A DNA stretch of 62,958 bases from JAVVEH01 sp032251435 (GTDB taxonomy: Bacteria > Verrucomicrobiota > Lentisphaeria > Oligosphaerales > MVZH01): NCBI GenBank assembly GCA_032251435.1, contig JAVVEH010000026.1, positions 1 to 62,958 of the forward strand, in the 5' to 3' direction. How positions within the stretch are numbered: the first letter of the stretch is position 1; each line of letters begins with the position of its first letter. The notes beneath the pieces are model-generated. The model searched no databases. It was not told where the DNA came from and saw only the letters and a list, made by a program, of their open reading frames with translations. The position numbers were made by a program, and so were the translations under genes. This document shows, in pieces, positions 18,734-29,000 of the stretch.

Positions 18734-20563
18734 ATGACTTCACGACCATTCACACTGAAATATCTTCCCGTTCTTCTCTTTTCCTTATGCCTGCTCCCGG
18801 CTTCAAATCTGCGCGCGGAAAAAGCCGGAGAAGAAATTTTATATCCGGGAAAAGATTTCGCCAGGCTGGACACTTTTGAAGGATTGAAATTGGAGGATGC
18901 CGACAAACTGTATGGGAAGGGCGACTACAAAGGCGCCTATGCCGCCTATAAATCCTTTACCTTTGAATTCACTAAAAGCCCCGCCCTCGCCTATGCCCTT
19001 TTGCGCATGGGCCGTTGCTTACACCAGCTTGACAAGCGCCATGCGGCCATCAAGGCCTACCAGGATGTGGTGGACTATTTCCCGGATGACATTCGCTACG
19101 CGGCCGCCGCGCTCTACTACCAGGGGGTCTGCCATCAGCAGAATGGCGATACGGCGAAACAGACCGCTGTCTGGGCCCGCATGGTCAAGGATAACGCGTA
19201 TGTCGCTATGCCCAACTCCGGTACGGCTCTGGCATTCCTGGCCGGGGCGATGGACAAACTGGAAAAGTACGATGAAGCCACCGAATACCGCTGGCGCACC
19301 GCCGTGAATTTCGCAAAAAGCAATGAACAGGCGGCAAAGGAAGCCCGAAATGCGGTTATTTATCATTATGTCTGCCGGCGGCCGGACCATGATAAACTCA
19401 AAGATTTCTTTACGGCAACCGGCGCGTTTGGCAATGCGTACGGTAACGCTGATAATCCTCAGGAAGACGTGGGGTATTGGCGGACGGCCCTGGACTATGC
19501 CCTCAGAGCGCCGGCCGACAGCAAAGAAAATGTCTGCCGCTACTGGTCCGGCAAATTTGGCAAACTGTTCCCGGAAAACGACGAGTTAAGAATCAAACTC
19601 TTTGACGTGCAGCGGGTATATGAAAAGGATAACGCGGCTTGGGCAGTCAAGATGGACAAGCAGTTTAAATTACAGCCCGCAACCGTGGGACGGGTCGCCG
19701 GCTGGATGTCGCATTTTAACTGGGACCCCGCCTTGGAACTCGCTTTCGCGATGAAACATGGCGGACCGCTCGTCGCCGCCGCCAAGCCGAATGAACGCGC
19801 CCAGATTATGGAGCGTATGCGCTGGAACCGTGACACATTCTACGCCAAATGGGTGCGACCCACCGTCGCCGACATGAAAAAAGAGGAAAAAATCTGGCTG
19901 ATGAACCGCCTCCGCCATCCCTGCGCCCTCCATAATGAAGCGCAGGCGGTGATGCGGACCATTCCGATCCAGGGAATGACGGACGAAGAATTGCGTGATA
20001 TGGGCATGTTCGCTGCCAATTATCTTCCGGAAGAAGACGTGCTCCGCTACTTCGCCAAAATAAAGGATAACCTGTATGCCGCGAAGGCTCGCTTTGACTA
20101 TTTCTTGGGCGACGGCAATCATCGCATCCGAAATCCGGAAAAAGCCCTGGCGGAAATGCCGGCGTTGAAAAAATCTCCCGAATACGCGGCTGGCCTGGAC
20201 TGGACAGCCGGGGAGCTCCTGCGACGACTGGGGCGCCATGATGAAGCCATTAAAGCCTATCGCGCCGCGAATCGGCAGCCGGACTCCACTTGGCGAATCA
20301 CCGACTGCCTTGTGGCTATGAAGCAGTATGCGCAGGCGATTAAAACGGTCCAGGATCTGGAATCGGTTAAATCAACTCAGGCGGCCGCCTGTTTTAAAAT
20401 TGCTGACATTCACCGGATTGCCGGTGACAAAGGCAAAGAAGTCCAGCAACTGCGTCTGGTTCTTAAGCGCTACCCCAAAAGCTCCGAATCCAGCGAAGCG
20501 CACAATCGGCTGGAAAGCTATGGTGTCGCCCTGGTCGGCGGTGAAGCCGAAGCGGAAGAGTAA
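18734..20563 (+). CDS. Secreted tetratricopeptide-repeat protein
   Basis: A 609-aa exported protein. Seen: signal peptide (~1-28, core KYLPVLLFSLCLLPAS, cleavage likely near NLRA|EK). Helical TPR units follow from ~55 (YGKGDYKGAYAAYKSF, ALLRMGRCLHQLDKRHAA, LYYQGVCHQQNGD) and again near the C-terminus (ELLRRLGRHDEAIKAYRAA, CFKIADIHRIAGDKGKEVQQ). The middle (~190-430) is helical without an obvious repeat. No enzyme motif was found. It is the first gene of the plus-strand envelope block with the giant proteins and ExbB/ExbD. Its TPRs resemble those of the next gene, so a periplasmic scaffold role is inferred. Confidence 0.8.
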   Translation: MTSRPFTLKYLPVLLFSLCLLPASNLRAEKAGEEILYPGKDFARLDTFEGLKLEDADKLYGKGDYKGAYAAYKSFTFEFTKSPALAYALLRMGRCLHQLDKRHAAIKAYQDVVDYFPDDIRYAAAALYYQGVCHQQNGDTAKQTAVWARMVKDNAYVAMPNSGTALAFLAGAMDKLEKYDEATEYRWRTAVNFAKSNEQAAKEARNAVIYHYVCRRPDHDKLKDFFTATGAFGNAYGNADNPQEDVGYWRTALDYALRAPADSKENVCRYWSGKFGKLFPENDELRIKLFDVQRVYEKDNAAWAVKMDKQFKLQPATVGRVAGWMSHFNWDPALELAFAMKHGGPLVAAAKPNERAQIMERMRWNRDTFYAKWVRPTVADMKKEEKIWLMNRLRHPCALHNEAQAVMRTIPIQGMTDEELRDMGMFAANYLPEEDVLRYFAKIKDNLYAAKARFDYFLGDGNHRIRNPEKALAEMPALKKSPEYAAGLDWTAGELLRRLGRHDEAIKAYRAANRQPDSTWRITDCLVAMKQYAQAIKTVQDLESVKSTQAAACFKIADIHRIAGDKGKEVQQLRLVLKRYPKSSESSEAHNRLESYGVALVGGEAEAEE

Positions 20564-20678
20564 AAGACATTTGGGATTCCGGATGTCGGATTCTGGATTT
20601 AAAATTTAGCTCATCGCCTGCCCTTGGGGCTAACAACAACAAAAAGCTTAGCCCATGCGGGCCTGCGGATTTTTAATG

Positions 20679-20725
20679 CGATTGCTGTCGGTTGCCGCCG
20701 GTAGCCATCGGTTGCTTTCGAAAAA
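20679..20725 (+). repeat. Decamer array (CGATTGCTGT type), copy 1
   Basis: Four 10-bp units in exact register (CGATTGCTGT, CGGTTGCCGC, CGGTAGCCAT, CGGTTGCTTT) ending in CGAAAA. The array lies 16 bp before ATG 20741, just upstream of the GAGGAAAA ribosome site. Confidence 0.85.
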
Positions 20726-20740
20726 CATCCGAGGAAAAAA

Positions 20741-23062
20741 ATGAAACATTCTGCCCTTAAGACAAACATTTCAATGATTCTGGTCCTGGCCGTCACGGCA
20801 AGCGTATCCCCGCGGGCCCAGGAGCCTGATGCGGCGTCTCCTCGCGACCGCGTGTCCTCGGAGATCGACCGCCGGGCCAAGCACCTTTACGACAAAGCCA
20901 TGGAACTCATGGAATACAAACAGTATGAGCGCGGGCTGGCCATGCTCAACACGGTTGTGCGGGACAATCAGGGCACGATGCTGGCCCACATGGCTCACAT
21001 GGCGATGGGGAAACACTATCTTGAGCAGCACAAAAACAAGGAAGCTTTGAACCATTTTATGCTTCTAACCCGGTTACTGGCGCCGGTTCCGGGAGAAAAA
21101 CAGCCACAAGGAGAAGAAAGCATGTATTACGAGGCGCTCTTCCAAGCCGGATTCGCCCAGTATCAGGCCGGGCAGTACGCCGCCGCCTTCCCCCTGTTTC
21201 GGCGGTTGACCGAAGTGGCGGGCCGCACCAAATGGGCTAATATGGCTTATTTCCATATCGGGATGAGCCACTACAACCTGAAGAACTGGAATAAAGCCAT
21301 CGACGCCCTTTCGCTGGTCGGAACGGAAGTGGATGACGCCGGCATTGCCGAAGGGGACCTCGGACGCATTGAGATTGGTCAGCGCTTCTATGCGAAAATT
21401 GAGGATGCCGACATCCCGGTAATGCGCAAACTCGATCAGGATGTCACAGTCAAAGTGGATGTCAGCAGCGGCGACTCGGAAGTGATCATCGGCGTACCCG
21501 TCCCCGGCAAAAAAAACGACATGTTGGCTTCAGCCCCCACCGCGCTCGGGACAGCGAAACCCAATGATGGTGTTCTGCAGATGGTCGGCGGCGACACACT
21601 GACGGTCACCTACGTGGATGACAGCACCTTGGATGGCCGGAAAGGTGTGCCGCGGACCGGAAAAGTCCGGGCCGTCAGTACCGGAACCGTCGGCTTCTAC
21701 CTCGGCGACAATGCCACACCGGCCTATATCGCCTACCCCGGACAACCGCAGGTGGTTATGCTCCGTGACGCCGACCTGGACAAAACACCCGCCGCCGAAA
21801 CGGTCACCTTGGTCATTAAATCCATGTTTAAGGTCGAAGCCTCGGCGGCCGCTGAAGCTGAATCCGACGATGTGTTGAATATCTTCGCTATGGAAGATGA
21901 AGAGGAGGATGTCTGGAAAGAACGGGATAGCATGACGCTGACGTTGACTGAAATTTCCCTCGAAAAAAACACGGCCGCCGGTATTCGCACCGGGACATTT
22001 CTCGGAAAGATTAATCTGGCGCCGGTGGAAGCGGGTGTGGAGCCAAAACCGGATGATGACCTGCTGCACACGGATGAACTGGATGAATTGTCAGTCACCT
22101 ATGTCGACAGTGTTCATTTGTATGGGGATGAGGAACGACGGAGCGAGGCGCGGATCAAGGTGTCCGGTTCGGTCAGTTCAGATCCGACCGCGAAGAACTA
22201 CGTTGTGTTTGAAACACTGTTAAAAGCCCGCAAGGGATCTGTCGAAGCCGAAGCGTTGGTGGGGTTGGGCGGCATCTATAAAGACATGGGCCTGGATCAA
22301 CGGGCCGCCCAACGGGCTGTGGAAGCTCTGCAGAAGGTCGATCCGATCATCCTCGACCGTGGCAAGCTGCCTGGCGACCTGGTCGAAAACGCCTTCCGCC
22401 TCAAGTGGGAAAGTGAATTGCTTAAAGATGACTTCGACGCCGCCACGGCCACCTGTCTGGCCTTCAATCGTCTTTATCCGGAATCTATTCTGGCCGACCA
22501 GGCGTTGATGACCCTCGGGCGCAGTCTGGCCGACAAGAGGAATTACGAGCAGGCGGTCGCGACCTACAACCGGGTGCTGGATCTGAAAAATCCCATTTCC
22601 GCGGCGGAGGCCCAATTCCGTATTGGTGAAGTGATGATGATGGCCGCTGAAGAGGCTTCGGAAGCCGCCGATGAACATAACAGCAAGTGGGGCGCGGCCG
22701 GTCTCGGAGACACCAGCGCCCGCCTCCAGCGGATGAGCGGTGCCATCGCCGCCTATCGCAAATGCTACGAAAATTATCCCGAAAGCTCCTATGCGGCCGA
22801 CGCTCTTGGTAAAGTTGTGCGGTATTATGTGGAAACGAATAACAACGCCATGGCGGCTGATCTGCTGGAAAGCGTCTTCGCCGACTACCCGGACGCCGCG
22901 TTCCTGGACGAGATGCTTATGCTCTGGTCGGAAGTCGCCTTTAAAATGAACGATAGGGACATGGCGAAAACCAAACTCCGCCAACTGATCTTCGATTATC
23001 CATCAAGCAACCATGTCTCCGACGCGCGCAGCAAACTCGCGGCGATTGAAGAGGCGGAGTAG
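20741..23062 (+). CDS. Secreted TPR protein with beta-sandwich-like middle domains
   Basis: A 773-aa exported protein. Seen: signal peptide (~1-26), TPR-like helices (~45-180, with ELMEYKQYERGLAMLN and AGFAQYQAGQYAAAFPLF), and a beta-rich part (~225-470). The beta-rich part has the same style as the modules of the two giant proteins downstream: VDVSSGDSEVIIG, LRDADLDKTPAAETVTLV, and GIRTGTFLGKI. TPR helices follow to the end (~490-770, ending FDYPSSNHVSDARSKLAAIEE). ATG 20741 has a GAGGAAAA site. The gene lies 21 bp before the first giant gene. The mixed design of TPR arms and beta modules makes it a shorter relative of the giants; function unknown, probably periplasmic. Confidence 0.82.
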   Translation: MKHSALKTNISMILVLAVTASVSPRAQEPDAASPRDRVSSEIDRRAKHLYDKAMELMEYKQYERGLAMLNTVVRDNQGTMLAHMAHMAMGKHYLEQHKNKEALNHFMLLTRLLAPVPGEKQPQGEESMYYEALFQAGFAQYQAGQYAAAFPLFRRLTEVAGRTKWANMAYFHIGMSHYNLKNWNKAIDALSLVGTEVDDAGIAEGDLGRIEIGQRFYAKIEDADIPVMRKLDQDVTVKVDVSSGDSEVIIGVPVPGKKNDMLASAPTALGTAKPNDGVLQMVGGDTLTVTYVDDSTLDGRKGVPRTGKVRAVSTGTVGFYLGDNATPAYIAYPGQPQVVMLRDADLDKTPAAETVTLVIKSMFKVEASAAAEAESDDVLNIFAMEDEEEDVWKERDSMTLTLTEISLEKNTAAGIRTGTFLGKINLAPVEAGVEPKPDDDLLHTDELDELSVTYVDSVHLYGDEERRSEARIKVSGSVSSDPTAKNYVVFETLLKARKGSVEAEALVGLGGIYKDMGLDQRAAQRAVEALQKVDPIILDRGKLPGDLVENAFRLKWESELLKDDFDAATATCLAFNRLYPESILADQALMTLGRSLADKRNYEQAVATYNRVLDLKNPISAAEAQFRIGEVMMMAAEEASEAADEHNSKWGAAGLGDTSARLQRMSGAIAAYRKCYENYPESSYAADALGKVVRYYVETNNNAMAADLLESVFADYPDAAFLDEMLMLWSEVAFKMNDRDMAKTKLRQLIFDYPSSNHVSDARSKLAAIEEAE

Positions 23063-23083
23063 AAGTTTTTAAGAGAACGACCC

Positions 23084-26000
23084 ATGAACACACATAACCA
23101 CGAATATAGCAGCGGCGTTTCAGATCGATTGCCGTCGATTGCCGTCGATTGCCGTCGATTGCTGTCGAAAAGTGCCTTTGCCGCGGGCTTTGTTCTAAGC
23201 CTTGTCGCATCACTGCATGCGGCTACCTTCGCCGAACAGCGGGCGGCGGTTTCCCGTTCGGTCGCCACCCAGCCGGAAAGCGCGATTCTTTCGTTGCTAA
23301 AGGCCGGACTCGATGAGGGACAAACACCCCAGGCGATTGCCGAGACCCGTAAATGGCTGCGGCAAAATATGCCGGAAGATGGCATGCTGCTGTATTTCGC
23401 CGGCCGGGCCGCCGAACTCAGCGGCGACTGGAAGGGAGCGGTGGCGCTCTACCAGCAATACCTCGAAAAGGCTGACCTTAAATCGGATACCGCTGACGAA
23501 GCCGTTCACGCGGTCTACACAATTCTGATTGACAAGCTGAAAGATACCGCGGCGGCATACACCTTCAGCCGGACTAAAGGAGACCGCCTCCTGGTCTGCC
23601 CCCGGGCGAAACAGTTTGACAAGTGGTTCCTGGATGAAGCCGCTCAGCACCCCCGGTACGACGAACTCGCCGTCGCCAACCGCCTCCGGGCCTGTGTCGA
23701 ATCGGGGCTGCCCAATGATCTGCTGATTGCACGTTACGACAACTATTTCCGCTGGTTGCTGGGCCGGGTGGGGGGCGCCAGTGGCTTTCAGCGGGATACG
23801 CAAGTGTCTCAGGAACTCTTTGATGCGTGCAAAGGGTTGGCTTCTGCCATGACCTTTAACGAGGAAGTGAAACTGTACCTTGATTGGGCCGTGTCTGTCC
23901 GCTTCTACGTTCAGCAACGACTGGCCGAGAAAGACGTTGCCGCCCCCATCGCTGAGGCGAAAGCGCTTTTGGCCAAATACCCGGAGTATGCCGAAGAGGT
24001 TCAGCTGGGTTGGGCAGGCGGAACCAAGGACAATCATCCGAATCATGTGGGTGACTACAAATACTATTGGGAGCATCAACTCGATGCCAAAATGGCCCCG
24101 GTTGTCGAGGCGGCGGCCAAACTGTCTCCCATCCAGCGTGCGGAGCTTTTCGCTTCATGGCAACCGGCGGGTTACTGGCGGGAGTCATACAAGCTGAATC
24201 TCAATAAGGTCAAAGCGATACAGGACTACCTGAAGACCAACCCGGATGCCGGCCTGCGTGAGAGGTACATTTCCCCGCTGACCAAGCCCTGGAACCAGTA
24301 CACGCCGGAGGAGGTGCTGGCGCTGGCCCCGAAGATCGAGAAGAACCGACATGCAGACACCGCATTGGTGCGCGCTATTGCAGCTGGGATTACGAAAAAG
24401 ACAGTCAAGGATGGCGACAAGACTCGCATCGAGTATGGCAGGGATCTCGACAAGATGCTGGCGGCCCTTAGAGGCCCGGAAGCGTGGCGTTTGAGTGCGG
24501 CTAATTTCAATAGCCGGATGACTGACCCGCTCTGGCACTACTGCGGTCGCCCCGGTGGCAATCAGAAGCGCGATGCCGAAGTGGCCAAGTCAGTGGAGTT
24601 TGGCAAGCGCCTAGCTCCCAAGCTGGTGGGTAAGGATGCGCCGGCGAATCAGCGAGTCGCGGAATTCAAGAAACTCTGGAATGACTACAATGCCCCGCAA
24701 CCGAAGATTTCCGATGTCTCAGGCCTGATGCGAAAGGTTCTGCAGTTCACCCCCGAAATGGTCCCTGAACTGCTTAGGGACGCGAATCCGGAAGCACAGA
24801 AGCTGGTGCGAGACGCGATTTCAAAAGGCATGACCGGTCCCGATCCAATGTGGAAGGAACTCGACTGGCGCAAGGACCTGAAAACGGGGCATTACGATCC
24901 CCTGATGATGGCGTATATACAGCGTCACCGAGGAATGACTGAGATGAAGAACCGGTTTCCGGGAAAATGCCATCCGCACCCCCTGGAAGGTGAGTTCAGA
25001 AAACATATTGCCAACAGCCTCAAACAGAACAAACTAGTGCCCTGGCAGGTGCAGGCCTGGATCAACATGCAGTGGCCGGAGGACAACGCCGAGCAGGTCA
25101 AGCTGATGCGGGCGATGGTCAAATCCCCGGCATGGTCAACGATGCCTTTCGAGGTCAAGTTTTCGGCGCGTGAATGGTTTAAAAAAGACGCGATGACCGC
25201 CGGGCAGATCGCCTGGATCGACGCGGCCGATCCCGCCATTGCCAATAAAGACCTCCTGGCTCTGACAAAAGAAGCCGATGTTACAACGACGATTGGCGCT
25301 CTGAGCCGGGCGATTGAGGGAATAAAGAAGTCCCCGGTCAGAATGGATATCCAGGGAATCGATAAACTTGCTGAAGTCAGTGAAGACGTTTTTTCGGCAC
25401 CCGAAGTCATGGATCTGATTCTTGAAGTGACAGATGGCCTGCGCTATGCCAGTGACAATGAAGCCCAGCCATTTACGGAACGGCTGTTTAATTACGTCAA
25501 AAAACAGCGGGAACCGGTTCTGATAAGTCGTACCGCAACCTGTCTCTGGCAATACGGAGCATCAGGGTCACGCGGACGGATGTTTGAACCGATGAAAGAA
25601 CTCACCACCTCACTTCTCAAAACAAATCCCGCCGGAGCGGGTATACTGGCGCAAAACGCGGTGATGGCATTGAGTCATCGGCGCGGCATCTACGGCTTCG
25701 ATCCGGCGACGCGTGTCCCCGAGATGAAGGCGTTAGCCGGCAAAACGGCGATGGAACTGGGACTGCTGGTCATACCAGTGGGCAAAGGCGATCCGGCCTA
25801 TCCGGTTTTCAGATCTCAGGGCGAGTGGATGATGGGCAATGAAGACACCGCCTGGGATATGCTGATGGAAAACTGGGACGAACTCCTGCCAACCCACCGT
25901 GATCTGTCGCTCGATTACCTGGCTTGGGTGTTGCAACGGACCATCTACACCCGCGACGAAGTCCGGCAGGAAGAACTGGTCAAGGCATTGCTGGCCTGGG

Positions 26001-29000
26001 CGCGAGAGGAAAACACACCCTACTCGCTTGAGCAACGGGTCAACCTGGAACTGGCCTATGGCGACATTGCCATCCAGCGCGGCATGCTCAAAGAAGCCCA
26101 TCAGATTTTCAGCCGCACCCAGAACAACAAGGCCTACAAAGATTTGCTGGTCACACACCAGGCGACGCTGCGGCGAGTGAAAGTCGAACGCCTGGCGAAA
26201 GATTTCGAAGGCGCCCTGAAAACCCTCTCCGAACTGGACATGGAACGGGTACCCGAAATCTGGGACGCCATCCATTACGCCCGGGCGGAAGTCTATTTCG
26301 ACATGGATGAATTTGATGACGCCGCGGATGAACTGAATAAAATTCTCACCCGCGAGCCCGACCATGCCGAAGCCAAGGTCATGCTCGGGAAGGTCAATAT
26401 CAAACTCCAGAAGCTCATCGATGCCATCGAACTGGATGTGGTCCCGGGCACCGATCAGGATACTATCGTGCCCGGCGAAAAATTAAAAGTCACGTTAAAC
26501 GACCCGACCCTGGCCGTGTCCGGCGCCGGAACGGAAATTGAAGTGGCCGTCTGGGCCAAATCCGGTGACACGGAAAGCTTTTTTCTCCGCCAGTTCGGGG
26601 ACAACAAAACCAAATTCCGTGGCGAGATCATGGTCCGGCTCGGACCCCCGAAGCCCGGCGACCGCGTTTTACAGGTGATTGGTGACGATGAAGTCTATTA
26701 CAGCTACACCGACCGCTTCCGCGAAAAGATGAACATGGAGGAAAAGACCGTCAACGGCCCGATTACCATTGCCTCCAATGCCCTGCTCATGGCCTCCGCG
26801 CGCAAATTACTTTCCGAAGCGGAGCAGCGCGTGGCCGACATGGAAAAGAAAATGCTGGCGTTGACCAAAGGCAAACCGCTGACCCGGGCGGCGGCCGGAG
26901 GCGCCCAAGCGATGACGGCGGCGGATATCGAGGAAAAACTACGATCTGGCGAGGACGTGGTGGATGAGGTCCTTGAACCTCCCGTCGAGACGCGGGTGAA
27001 GCCCGGCAATCCAATCCATGTGCGGGTCATTGATCCTGACGCCAGCCGCACCGACGGTATTGATGAAGTGGCCGTCAGCGTTGAAAGCTCCAGCGGGGAC
27101 TCCATCGGTCGGGTGGTGCTGAAAGAAACCGAGACTCATGCCGGCGCCTTCGAAGGCAAAATCCCCACCGCCGGCGCCCAGGCGATGGCTTTTGCTGAAA
27201 ACACCGAACCGGGACGCAACCCCAACATGGTCATCAGTCCGGTGCCCGACTATCCGGCCTGGCGACCCGTACCAGTCAAAGGGGCGACTCCCGAGTTCAG
27301 GATTGATTTGAATGACAACGCGCCTCTAGGAGAAATGACCCTTGTCGCCAAAGAACCCGGGGCCAAACTGAAACAGTTTGTTGTGATGACCGGAATGAAT
27401 GATCAGGATATGATTCCGGTGGGCATTTTCCCGAAGGACCTGCTGACGGTTGAAAAGCCATGGCAGCCCGCAGTGACCATCATGAACGATACGGATACCT
27501 ACCACACGAATAATCAGCGGTCGGTCTATGATCTCCGGGAACTGGAAAAACATCTTGAGCGCGGGTGGATGACCCAACAATACGCGGCGGGGATCACTGA
27601 AAATATCATCGACCCCTCCGAAGCGATGAAACCGGAGATTCCCGCCAAAGTCCAGTGGAAACGTCAAGATCGCCACCATAACGCGCATGTCATCTACCGC
27701 TTCCGGGGATACTTCTATGAGACCACCAACGTCACCCGGCGCTTCAACGTGGACTTGGGTAAATGGACACCGCCAAATGTCCATCCTTCGGTCGCCGACC
27801 CGGCGGAATATCTGCTTGCTGTTGACGGTCGGATCATTACGGAAAAACCGGAGAAGCCCGCCAAGGCCGGGGCGCCTGTGGTCCTTGAAGGAGAGATCAA
27901 TCTCCGCCCCGGGCTTCACCGCTTCGAAATCTGGGCCACCGGCTGGGATTGCAGAATCGGTTTCGGGCGTGACATCAAGGTGACGGCCAATCTTCAGGAT
28001 CCGGAAAAACTGGACCTTTGCCCTGCTGACTTCTTCAATCCGGAACGTTTCCCGAAGGGCATGCTTTCTCATCGAAACGCGCCGGCAAACGTCGCGGTGA
28101 ACCCCGATGGCACTGAATTCGAGGTGACTTTCGCACCGGAGTCCCGCGCCCGTCTGCTGAAACTGGTTCTCATCGGGCAGGAAGGCCCCGTGCCGGCCCT
28201 GAACAAGATTTCGTTGACCCAACCCGGAGGCAAAACAGTGCTTCCCGTGGCAACCGACTACGCCCAGTTGAACAAGAACGACACACTTGAAATCCTGGTG
28301 GGCGACAAAGTGGCCGTCCGCTATGTCGATGACCGCTTTGTCACCAAGAGCAAGGAGAAACACGAGCGCTTCCTCAATGTATCCTATAGTACCGGCAGCG
28401 TGGCTTTCCAGTTCTTCGAAATGCGCAAGAACCGGGGCGGCGAGATGGAGGCTTATTACGAAAAACTGTTGCGGTTCGAGTATGACAAGCCGATCACGGT
28501 AACCGTGGACGACGCGGATATGGACGTGTCAGTGGAACCAGATACCGTCGATGTGGTGATTGAGGACCAGAACCGGAAAAAGATAAAGCTGGTCGCCACT
28601 GAAGACGGCCCATCCACCGGGTCCTTCCGCGTGACATTCACCCCGGTGGCAGGGCCCCCGGCGGAAAAAAACCAGATTCAGGTCGCGGAGGGGGGAACGC
28701 TGACCGCCGCCTATCACGATAAAGAAAATACAACCCCGGGCGTGCCGGCCTATCGGTATGCCTCCATCGAACATGCCGTGTTCAGCGCCCCGAAACTGCG
28801 GCTCTCGCATACGTCGGTAACGCGGATTAACCCGGAAGACTCTGAAACCCCACCTGGTCCGCACGCGTTGACTATCGGTTTTACGACCATGCGACAGCGC
28901 CGCGACCGCGGGGCTGAAGACGAACGGACGACGGCGGAACGCGCCAGGCAAGCGCGCGCGGAAGCCGTTGTTCCCCGCTGGCAGATGACCAGTGAGTACG